Shown: positions 21,850 through 32,228 of the stretch, one piece after another
Numbering within the stretch: the first letter of the stretch is position 1
Layout of the letters: each line of letters starts with the position of its first letter
From: Alisma plantago-aquatica
Taxonomy: Eukaryota > Streptophyta > Magnoliopsida > Alismatales > Alismataceae
Direction: 5' to 3'
NCBI GenBank assembly: GCA_963693085.1
Contig: OY856413.1
Coordinates: 749,362,056-749,426,055 of the forward strand
Length of the DNA: 64,000 bases
Program-made: the position numbers and the translations under genes
Notes under the pieces: generated by a model
Seen by the model: only the letters and a program-made list of their open reading frames with translations
The model's database searches: none
Told to the model about the DNA's origin: nothing

Positions 21850-22480
21850 TCCTCTATATAAATAGGGTAGTTCCTTTGAGTGAAAAGAGTAGATTCCTTT
21901 TATACTTACCCTTCTCCTATCTTCAGTGTAGAAGGTTTGCACTTTAGCTTAGCCTCAGAAAATTTCTTAGACTTTCCTTTTTTCTTAGACTCCCCTTAGC
22001 GGATCACCATCACGGGTTTGTCATTCTTCATTTCTTCTTTGGAATTAATCAACATGCTAAGCAATTCAGACAATGGTTTAGCCAAGTTACTCAAGTGATA
22101 ACACTTGGTAAACTAGCTATATGATTCAGAAAATGATTGTAGAATCATATATGTGGCCAACTCTTGACCTAAAGGAAATCCTAGTCTCTCTACATGTTCC
22201 ACATGCCCAACCATATTGAGCACATGGGGCTCTATTGGATCTCTCTCTATCAATTTGCACTCAAATAGTGCTTTGCAGACATTATACGTTTATTGCTTTA
22301 CATGATTCTTAAGATGTGTTACCATCTCAAGAGTTTCCATGTTTTCATGATGTTTATGTAAATCATAGTTCATACAACCTAGAATAAGGTCTTTGATGTC
22401 TACTACATCATTGACATGCATCAAATAAGCATTCATTTTAGCTTTAGGTGTATTTGAAGTAGGTTCCTCTGGCATTGGTG
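21850..22480 (-). pseudogene. Copia gag remnant with broken zinc knuckle
   Basis: 22475-22290 encodes a copia gag core segment (MNAYLMHVNDVVDIKDLILGCM, HENMETLEMVTHLKNHVK). Toward 21850-21880, RNYPIYIEELRKKKD corresponds to the tail of the gag zinc knuckle, with the final Cys replaced by Tyr. The frame is disrupted between. Sequence upstream (22480-23208) probably includes the gag N-terminus but I cannot define it. Confidence 0.7.
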
Positions 22481-24539
22481 TTCCAAGGACATAGAGCGTG
22501 CACTCATGATTGAGAATGTTTCTTGAATTACCAAACTAGTTATGGAAGTTATTCCCATTTATCTTATCCTTATCAAGGACCAATCACAAATAAAACATAT
22601 TCTCATTTTCCATTAGATTCAACAAAAGCAATTTTGCAATTTGTCAAAACAATTTTGATTTGATTTGATAATATTGAAAATATTAATTAAGACTTTAATT
22701 AATTATTGCTCCCACTTCTTTGTTCATATTGATATCCATCACTAAGAATTTGGAAGATTGTGGCATACAATCTTCTACTGAGACAAGATCCGTATTTAAT
22801 CAAATCATGAGTCAGCTCTGGATGATCGCCCACAACTTGATTATTTAAGTAGGCAACTTCTTCCAATTGCATCTTAATACAATTCTTGGATAGATGGTGT
22901 GCAAAAATCTTTGTCACATTCCATTAGTATGCTTCTGGTCACTTAATATCATTAACACCACCTACTTAATCCTAACCCAGTAGCCAATACAATAGAATAT
23001 GCACCTTGCTTTGGCAGATCTATGTATCTACCATCATACTTTCACGAGATAGACAGTACACCAGGCTTTGGCATAACCTATGTTTGGTCGATCAAGTTGT
23101 TCATGTGTGTTTCTTATGAAAAGCATCTAAGGCTTAATACTTATTGAGGGATTTTATATAAATACATATATGTATCCAATATCACATACTTATAATATGT
23201 ATCATATATGTCGCGCCCCAATCTCACATTAACCACAAACCCCGAAACTAGGGCACGACAGGTGGGATTAACACATAACCAACCACTCGTCACTTTTAAA
23301 ACAATCCAAAGCATTTAAATTGATAACCAAGTTTAAGCTGTAAATAAGAACTAAACAAATGCAGAAACTTCTCTATTAAACTGATAGAAGATACAAGCAA
23401 GGTCTACAACATCATACATTAATTAACATAAAAGAAGCATAACATTAATTTACATCTGTGTACACATTCTGTCTCTCACTCACACCTTGTACCGAAGATC
23501 GAGGGGAATGGAATAAGAGACCTCTAACTAGACTAACTGCAAACCTTCTATCAACTAAGCGTTAGGGTGAAACGATCCTTTCGACTCCTGATGCTGATGC
23601 TGACCTGAAAATGTTTGAGTAGAGGGATGAGTCTACTCGCTCAGTGAATAACATTTCACTTAGCTATCATTAAACAACTCGTCAGGTTTATAAACTGAAA
23701 TAAAAACAAATATACAGTTCAAGCAGGGCAGTTCTATTAGCATAGCAGATATACAGATAATAATCACACTTCTAAGCATCAACATATATTTCAGGTAAAT
23801 AAACAATTATATAAATTTACTGTGAACCTACTTGATTATTTATTCATTTTATTATTATGCTCTAAATATATGCAGTGTACTCTGCATATAAAGATCCGCA
23901 ACAAGTCCATGCTACGGTCCCACCGTACAAGACTTAGCGACACACCCGGGAAGTGCTAAGTCTGACTACTCGTCCTGGTCTGCACAGGACACAGGCTCTA
24001 CGGCCTCATCGCACATCCACGTGTGCTGCACAACCACGTGTGCTCTCGACTCCTCCTTAAACCTGAGTACACCGGCAGAGAGTCACAGGGTTACCTTCGT
24101 GACACAAGCACGAATGGTGTTAGATAACCAAGTTTTCTTTTGTTATCGCAGTGCCATCGTGACACAAGCACGATTGTTGTTGGACACTGCCTCTCTTTCC
24201 TCGTTTGTCCGTGACACAAGCACGGATGATGTTGCAACACGAGTTTCACCCCTAAGTTGCAGATTCTCTCTTAGGGGTTCTACGGTGTTAGGGCACCTAA
24301 GTCTAATAATTAAATAGCAGATAAACAATTAGACAGAAATATCACATAACAACTGTAAGACATCAAATTTCCTCTTTTTTATCATTCATATCACGCATTT
24401 CAAGTTCCAATGAAATTATCATACTAAAAAGTGCATGCTACACTGTATAAAAGTCATATCAACTGATACTGGAGCAAATAAGCATTTAAAATGAGTTAAA
24501 TAATGATTTCTAAATGAACTGCCACTCACCACTTGAAAC

Positions 24540-24839
24540 TCGGCCGAACACTTCCTAGGTTCTGTAACTCGGCCGATCAACCTCGGCCGACCAGCAGGAA
24601 ACTCGGCCGATCCCCTGGGGAACTCGGCCGATCCCCTGGGGAACTCGGCCGACCAACTCACCGCTTTATATACCTACAAGGAAACTCGGCCGATCAGAAC
24701 TCAAACTCGGCCGACAAAATTGCTGTTCGCTTATCTAATTAAGAAACTCGGCCGACCCAAGACTCAAACTCGGCCGATCCAAAAACGATGTACAATTGCC
24801 CTAAAAAGGAACTCGGCCGACCTAATTGAAACTCGGCCG
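24540..24839. repeat. Array of twelve TCGGCCGA palindromes
   Basis: AACTCGGCCGA(C/T) occurs 12 times in 300 bp, at irregular spacing of about 13-43 bp (starts include 24540, 24569, 24583, 24603, 24624). TCGGCCGA is a perfect 8-bp palindrome with two CpGs. Two adjacent copies share a CCCCTGGGGAAC spacer, showing local duplication. Antisense and sense ORFs across it merely reflect the repeated word. Confidence 0.95.
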
Positions 24840-25147
24840 AACCGCGCACAGGCAGAACATAAAAACGGCCTGCAAAAGTCAATTTCTCTCGAATCGACGG
24901 GCAAATCTCGAGCAAACACCGCGAAACGATCACGATCGATGCATATGACTAAACCGCACCTGAAGGGAAGAAGGAAACGAGTTAGGGCTTCACCGTGCAC
25001 CCCAATCCTCTAGCCGTTTTCCCTGCAAACGTAGCTTCAGCTGCGAAACCGATTCGAATTGACGGAGAAGGAGATCCACGGAGGGAAAGGACGAACTGCA
25101 GCAGCTGATCGGAGCAAAACGAAGCTCCAGCGCTTCTCCCCTCTCAG

Positions 25148-25172
25148 CTCCCTCTCTCTCTCTCTCTCTCTC
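25148..25172. repeat. CT microsatellite
   Basis: An uninterrupted run of CT dinucleotides within the solo LTR, followed by T-rich pyrimidine sequence. Confidence 0.9.
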
Positions 25173-25714
25173 TTTTTCTCTTTCTCACGCAAGGGAGGAG
25201 AACGCAGAAGCGTTCTCTCGTTTCTGTGAAAGTGAAACGAGATAAGGAAGAAAGAGTAGATAAGGAAGAAAACCTAGGGGCCAAATTGTATAGTTCAAAA
25301 CTTTTCAAAAATTACGAACATGTCCCTATAAGCCCATAAACATGCAACTTTCGACTCGAAGGTCGGATTCGAACGATTTCTCTGGCAACGCTTCAAGCGT
25401 AAGATCCTACACGCTTTAGAAGCTAGAAAACACGCTAAGCACATATCATATCAATTTTAAACATTATTAACAAAAACAAGCTTAAACTTAGCACATCAGC
25501 TAATCACATGCTTAACAGCATACTTACGGGATAAGCTCGACGCGGGTCGTAACAATATACATGCTATATTCACAAACAAAAAAAATGCAATCACAAAGCA
25601 TAAAAGTGATGGTTATGGCCATACTAATGTAATTCTTTGTAGCCACATAGAATTACCACCAACTAAGGTCATACATCTCATGTAGAAACCTATACTGGAT
25701 AACTTGTGTTGGAA

Positions 25715-25915
25715 TAGGCTAGACGGTCGGCTGGACCCTCCAGTCAATCAGTTGGATTTCCAGGTCGGTTAATTGGCTTCCCTCGACCAGTCGCCTAACT
25801 CTGGCATATGTAGTCGACAGACTCCTCCAGTCGATCAGTTGGGCCTCCAGTCAATATGTTAGCTCCTCCTATCTATTGCCTCCTTGTTCCCCCCATCAAT
25901 CGACTCAGTTGGTGC
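25715..25915. repeat. CAGTCGATCAGTTGG-like motif array in the copia leader
   Basis: Repeated degenerate words such as CCAGTCAATCAGTTGG, CAGGTCGGTTAATTGG, CCAGTCGATCAGTTGG and CAATCGACTCAGTTGG, about every 30-45 bp, between the PBS and gag of the copia element. Similar in style to the GATC/GGTC words in the copia LTRs. Confidence 0.7.
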
Positions 25916-26324
25916 ATAACGTCTCTCTTTCCCAAAATAGAAATTAAAATTATCCTACTTCATATTACACTATGAAGGGAAACCTCGAGTTGCATTTGAG
26001 GAGAGAATAGAAAAAGAGCATTGATTTACATTTAGAAAGAAAGAGAGAAGCTCAGTATGAAAATCGAGTAACAACAAAAAAGAAACCAAACAACCATGTG
26101 CACACATGCACACATATTTTGGTCATAACCACGCATACATACACCATCAAAATAATTTTAGGGCGACACATATTGATTGGACTTATATCATATCCTATAT
26201 ATATTTTGGATCATATGCAGTATTTAACTAGATATGTACATTAATCATTTTAATATTCACATCGTGTGTAATAAAATAAATCCAATCATATCGATTTGGA
26301 CCCTTAATACACCATAAATTGATG

Positions 26325-26340
26325 TGGCTCTTGATACCAC
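26325..26340 (-). other. Primer-binding site of the copia element
   Basis: Minus strand reads GTGGTATCAAGAGCCA immediately next to the 5' LTR end, a common copia PBS matching the initiator-Met tRNA 3' end. Confidence 0.85.
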
Positions 26341-28325
26341 TGTTGGGGAATACAGACAGCAGACAAAGTAGCAGAAACATAATTTTTTTTCATATTTCTT
26401 GCCATAAGATTATGTCAAAAACGATGTATCTAGGGAATAAGGTAGCAAGAGGTATACCTAGTCCTGGAGTAAGTCCGATGACTACTATTACTTGGTGATG
26501 TGCACTCTTTGCAAGATGCATACAAACAAGTATCAACAACTGTCTCCTGGTGCAACAACATAGTTGGGGTGGTTCTTATCCTCCTAGCATGGAGGAAAAG
26601 ACCTCCCCACCTCTACGTGGTCCATGCGGAGCATTGGGAACTCCACGTTGCGCTACCAGAGCCAACGGGAAGGAGTTGTTCTTTTAATGTTAATGTGCTA
26701 GCGGTGCATCGTTCTCCCTTGTAGTCTCTCCCTTTTATGGGTAAGACTTAATAGGGCTCTCTAACTACCACAACTATGTTAGGAAAACATTTGTCAGAGC
26801 TTATTGTTTCCTTTTCTGAAAATTTTAAATACCCCTCTATTTGTAGGACGACGTGCATAAAGATTCCCAGATCAATTGGGAGTCAAAGAGACAAACTTTC
26901 ATGAATTTTTAGCTACTACAAACCATGAATCGGTCGGTTACCTTCTGAATTGGTAGGTTCACATGTGAAATGATCGATTCAACACTTGAATCGGTCAATT
27001 TAATACTTGAATTGGTCAGTTTACTATATTTCCTATTCACAAGCATAATGACTTTCAATGTGAGGATCAATGCACAACATGACATCAACATCAATCCTTG
27101 ATCCAATCCTACTGATCACTCAACCAGTTGATTAGCAATCTAAACCGGTTGACTCACATTTTGAACTAGTTGGTTCACTTCTAAAATAGGCGATTTGTAT
27201 CACGAATTAGGCAATTCAGATTCTAGTTCAGCCAATGTACAACCAATATTGTTTAAATTGAATACTTAAATACTTTAGTAATCAAGTGAAACCATATTCA
27301 TGAGTAAACTCCTATTCTAGGTTCATCTTATGTGTGTGACCCTATAGATGCTAAATTATGTTAGTAGTGAATGCCCACAACCAATTTATGACATCACAAG
27401 CAATGAGCGGTATCTGGAAACACATAATTTCTACCGAAGTAATTGGAAAGTTGGAGAACAACTTTAATCTACAATATGTTATCATTGTTATAGTGATCAT
27501 ATAGTTGAGTTGTCTCTAATATCTAGATTGAACTTGAGGCATGGAATCATCATCCTTTCAACATTCAATCCATGTTCCTTGAACTAGAGCAGACTATATG
27601 AGATGTATGTAAGCTCACATATCACATATTGAGTCACATAAGTATGGGCATACACTTCTCAGTGTCTCTTATCAAGTGGCCAGGATATCGATCTCCTGTA
27701 GGAAGGAAAAAGTCCATCTACATCACTCACAGTCAATCCCCATGTGCCACAAGGTACATGAGCATCACCTTTATAGAAATCCATATTCAAGGTCACATTG
27801 GATGATGTTAAAATACATCGAACGACATGTAATGAGTGTAGTGACTTTGTGTCTTAGAACTACAATCACCACTTTTACTATGAGAGATGATTCAAAATAC
27901 CATTCCATGGTCTCTGAGTATCACTCTCAAGGTGGGTTTGTCCAATACATTGTTCTCTAACAAGTACCTATGTGTTTGGTTTAATATCACATATCATGAC
28001 TAATGAAATTCTATCATCAACCAACACACACACTAGTCTTATGTAGTACCTTTGTGTATTTAGCTTCCACAATAATATCTAACTAGGGACATAAGAAGAA
28101 TGTATGTATTCTTATCATACATATGATCTCATTGTTTAGGTCCTCAACTTGAAGATGTATGTTATCAAGTATCATCATTCTTTAGACATCTACTACGTAA
28201 TTTTCATCATCTCATGATTGAGACAAGCATAATAGACAAAATTACCTTTATCCTTATAAAATTAGGTATCTAATGCCCCCATTGTAATGATCGTATGATT
28301 CTCTCCCTGGGCATACATACCAGAA
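26341..28325 (-). repeat. 5' LTR of the copia element
   Basis: About 1985 bp, minus orientation: starts TTCTGGTATGTATGCCC at 28325 (TGTT in relatives, so the terminal TG has mutated) and ends TTCCCCAACA at 26341. Homologous to 17502-18940 and distantly to 35071-37315. Contains GATCGGTC/AATTGGTC words at 26920-27240. Confidence 0.85.
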
Positions 28326-31154
28326 AGATTAGTTTTCACTTTATATTTATCTAAACTATTCATCTACCATTGCATAAGACATAAATTGTTTAGTAAATAC
28401 TACTGAAGATTAAACAATTAAATAATTAGAGATGAAACCCCTAATGTTCCTCCAACATGCACTTTTTATAACAAGATTCTCCAACTTTTGATCATACATT
28501 AGCCATACGGCAAATTAGGTTTACATTGAAAATGGGTGCAATATATTTCAATGATAATAAGAAACATTTATAGGAGTTCCATAAAAGTTATTTATTTGAG
28601 CTTAATATGCAAAACTTAATAGAAAAAACACTAGAACTAAAATTTTAGGGAAAATTAATGAAAAACATCATAAATTTTGGCTGAAAAGCATGGAAGAAAT
28701 TATATTTATCTTGTACCATCAGAAAAATTTACTTTAGTGAGTAGGGAAATTTTTAAATTTGTAAATTTTCATCCCTCAAGTATGTTAGAATGCCACTTTT
28801 TGGTCATATAACACACACTTAATGAGATTAATTATGTGATTATAGATTTACCACAAATATTACAAAACTAAAGTAATATCACACACCTTCTAGAATAACA
28901 TGAAAAAGAATAAAAACCTACTCTATACAATTCACCAAACAAGCTCCCAACATTCAGCCTTGCATGCATTAGCTCCAACAAGCATGGAGAAGGAGAAAAG
29001 ATAATCCATGCATGTAAAGAAGCAATATTTCTACAACGGGTGAAGACCTGCTAATAATAAGATAGAGATGAGAAAATTAAGTGAAAATATGATAAATAAG
29101 AAAGAAACTTACTTAGGTTAGGCTTCTTCGAGGACGGGACTGTGATTCCAAGTACATTACTAAATAGAACATCCAAGAGAACAAAATTGCAAGAATATTT
29201 ATACCAAGAACACTTTATCTAGTTCAGTATCAATCAGACACAAGGTCAAAAGATACTATGAGTATATATGTAGGACTTTGTTTAAGTGAAATTGTAAGAA
29301 CACTCTTATTGCATAACTTCAACAAAAACCTAAGTCATAGTGACTTAACTTAGGTCCATGCCTACCAGGCATGGGTCTACAATGACGTGAACTAGGTATG
29401 CAAAAACCTAGCTTGGGTACGTAGTACTCCAAATATGTCCACAATGACCCAATTGGAAGATACTAACAATCAACTACCAACACGCAACGATCTCTCACAT
29501 GATTCAATGACATTGATTCCTCAAAATGATACAACATCAATGTTATCTCAAAGGATCCAAAAAGATATACTTGGTTCTTACGCATTTTCTTCTGGAAGGT
29601 AATATGTCTTTCATACCCCAACATGTTGGCTGAATGTTGGTGGATTGTAGGTAGAAGAAATCTCTCATTTTGATTTTGCATGTGGTTTCAGTAATCTCTC
29701 TCCTTCTGATCTCGAATACCATTAAAGGTCAACCCCATAATCCTAGTCAATGACCTATTATGGGATTAGTTAACTTTATCCAACCTTATTCTCTCAGAGG
29801 GTCATTGTTGGTTCTTATCATGTGATCCAAGACATTTTGGATCAATCAATTTTTTTGGGATCTACTACTAAGTATTCCTCCCTTAAACCTATGAAGAGGA
29901 TGATATCCACATCTTCACATGCCACATACAAAGTGGAATATGAATGTTGGCTGAAGGTGGAACATCCTCGAGCGGGTTCTTCTTTATGGAAGGCACTGAA
30001 GGGGAACAACCCAATGATAAAAACATAAAAAGGTGTATGATACCAATGGTGTCTTCATTCAAGTCTTTCAAGAAGCCTCCATGTGAAACACTTGTTCATC
30101 TGATGCTACATGGAGATTTTGTACTGCGATATGGAACACGACCTATTTTCTAAGTAATATGGACCACCCTTAACATCAAGGGTTGCCTTGCATGTATAAC
30201 TAGATGTATGGTGACAGTCAACCTATTTCTCCTCTTGTGTGGTATGGTTTAGGGGTACTTTACCCACCCTTTTATGATGGGTACTATTAAAGTAAAGGTG
30301 TAAGAAATATATCAAGGGTGAAGCTTGTCTAAAGCTACCACATGGAAGGATATTTTTAATATCATAAAGGATAATAGAAAATAGAGAGGTTTTTATAAGT
30401 TGAATGACCAAAACCTCTACAAGTAACTATCTTCATTGGATACAGGGAGAAGATAATCCATGCTTTGACACATTGAACTTGCTAGATGGTTCCCTCCAAA
30501 CATGCTCAACATTGAGACCAATGTGGTAATTGAGTGGAACATGAGGTTAGAGAATCAAATTTCTTTTTGCAAAATTGTCCTTGCTGAAAACAAATTTGGA
30601 GACATGTAGATGGCTTTCAGGACTCATCTTATAGTATTGGACTACAACAAAGATTTTATGAAATCCTTCACTATGAAATTTCTAAATATTTGATTAAAAG
30701 AATGTCAACTTTTCCTCTCTAGAAGTGGATGATAAAGGGGCTATGCAAATGACTTGGGACTAAGTGATTATCTGTAGAAGTCATCCCACTGCTCAGAGGA
30801 CTTAAAATCATGACAAATAGTTTGTGCCTATATGCATGTACATACCCCACATAGTTAATATAATGGCACATGAGACAGGCACATTATCTACTAATAAAAA
30901 AATCGTTATTCTATGGAATATGTTTACCCTCCTTATATGAATTGGAGGGATTATTTTATTGGATGAAAAATAGGTATTTTATATTAGGCAAATTTGGCAT
31001 CATATGTAGTGGTTTTCTTTTTTAGTGGAGTTATACCTATAGTGAGGTTATTTGGTTTATAGGTATTTTACAAGCGTAAAATTGTATAGAAATATACTTT
31101 ATTTTATTTTTATGATTTTGTTGAGTCAATATTTTACTTGTGGAGTATGTATTA
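28326..31154. other. Unassigned AT-rich DNA
   Basis: 2.8 kb between the copia 5' LTR and the Tekay-Y LTR end. I found no LTR termini, protein motifs, tandem repeats or RNA genes. Short ORFs occur (for example 29822-30028) but show no similarity that I recognise. It may be an old decayed element or original intergenic DNA. Confidence 0.5.
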
Positions 31155-31638
31155 TGTAACGACCCCACTTCCCGGTAACCCCTAATTAAGACAGACTAAG
31201 AAGCTAGAGTCATTATCCCAAAATAGGATCAATGATTTTGCAAATAATAAAAAATAATTAATAAATTCTACCAAAGACTAAGCTTAAAATAGGATAAACA
31301 TTTTTTACTTATCACATACCTTTCAAAAGTAGGAATTAGAAATTCTACCCAATATAGAGTTCTATCTAACTAAATCCTCCTTTATGATTTAACTTTTTTC
31401 TTCACAAGTTCCACTTTATTATTTGTCCAATTTCAGATATTCCTAAAATGCCGACAAACAAAATGTCGATCAGTATAAATGAATAAACTAGTATGTCATG
31501 ACAACCAAAATATTGCACATATTGTAATGTCCCAGAATTTCAGGCCTTGGATAAGATGATCTTAAAAGGAATGATTGGACTACCCATATCACCAAGGTGC
31601 ACCTCCTTTTTTAGGAGCCTGTCACTAATGAACTCCAT

Positions 31639-31680
31639 AGTTAAGCGTGCTCATCTCGGAGTAGTACTAGGATGGGTGAC
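31639..31680 (+). promoter_or_regulatory. 5S-like Pol III control region, Cassandra 5' LTR
   Basis: AGTTAAGCGTGC (31639-31650) equals 5S box A; GTAGTACTAGGATGGGTGAC (31661-31680) equals box C. The wider 5S similarity covers roughly 31570-31700. Confidence 0.9.
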
Positions 31681-32185
31681 TAGTGGGGAAGTTGACACTG
31701 GCTTGTGCATGAGTGAGGATAAAGCACACAACTAAGGCTAGTGGTGCTCTGTGAGGCCAGCCGTAATTCTTGAAACTCTACTAGAGCCTAGGGCAGTGGG
31801 CCCAGATGTTACAAATGGTATCAGAGCTGATTCCCCTATGGTAGGTGAGGTTCACATGGGAATTTGGCATGCCAGTCTTGAGTCGTATGGTCCAGGCATA
31901 TAGGAAAGGGATATCCATGGTGATGTATGTAGCCACCCTTGCGCTGGTATTCCATGATCGGGAGCTGGGTGTCCATGGGCCATGCTGGGTCTTCACTGAA
32001 ATGGGGAAATATTATGAGGCCAAATAGTCGAGCCTTAATGAGGGCATCAAGAATCCAAGTGGGGGAGGTTGTAACGTCCCAGGATTTTAGGCCTTGGATA
32101 AGATGATCTTAAAAGGAATGATTGGACTACCCATATCACCAAAGTGCACCTCCTTTTCCGAGAGCCCATCACTAAAGAACTCCAT

Positions 32186-32228
32186 AGTTAAGCGTGCTCA
32201 GCTTGGAGTGGTACTAGGATGGGTGACC
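32186..32228 (+). promoter_or_regulatory. 5S-like Pol III control region, Cassandra 3' LTR
   Basis: AGTTAAGCGTGC (32186-32197) and a box C with one change (GTGGTACTAGGATGGGTGAC, from 32208). Confidence 0.9.

Larger units (their letters stand above)
23209..25554 (-). mobile_element. Solo LTR, 2346 bp, TSD ATATA
   Basis: TG...CA segment flanked by ATATA (23204-23208 and 25555-25559) inside the copia interior. No internal region, PBS or PPT. On the minus strand it reads TGTTACGACCCGCG...GGGCGCGACA, the form of many Ty3 chromovirus LTRs, so I assign it there tentatively. It holds a TCGGCCGA array (24540-24839) and a CT microsatellite (about 25148-25172). Derivation by recombination between two LTRs is the usual explanation for such structures. 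Confidence 0.88.
17502..28325 (-). mobile_element. Decayed Ty1/copia element, minus strand, interrupted
   Basis: In minus-strand order: 5' LTR (28325-26341), PBS (26340-26325), leader with a motif array, gag, integrase, RT, PPT (18955-18941) and a 3' LTR that stops at 17502, where Tekay-1 is inserted. Domain order gag-INT-RT is the copia order. The interior also contains a solo LTR of another family (23209-25554). All coding parts are full of stops and frameshifts. About 500 bp of the 3' LTR present in the 5' LTR (26341-26840) is missing here and should lie beyond the far end of Tekay-1. The clade within copia is not certain. Confidence 0.85.

Noticed and set aside
24419..25000. ORFs with repeated SAEFPRG or LGRSPGE units
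   Set aside because: The repeated residues are translations of the TCGGCCGA array on both strands, not a repeat protein.
31570..31700. 5S rRNA gene
   Set aside because: Only boxes A to C and surroundings resemble 5S rRNA; the 5' third is diverged, and the segment lies in a 291-bp LTR with PBS, PPT and TSD, which is Cassandra.
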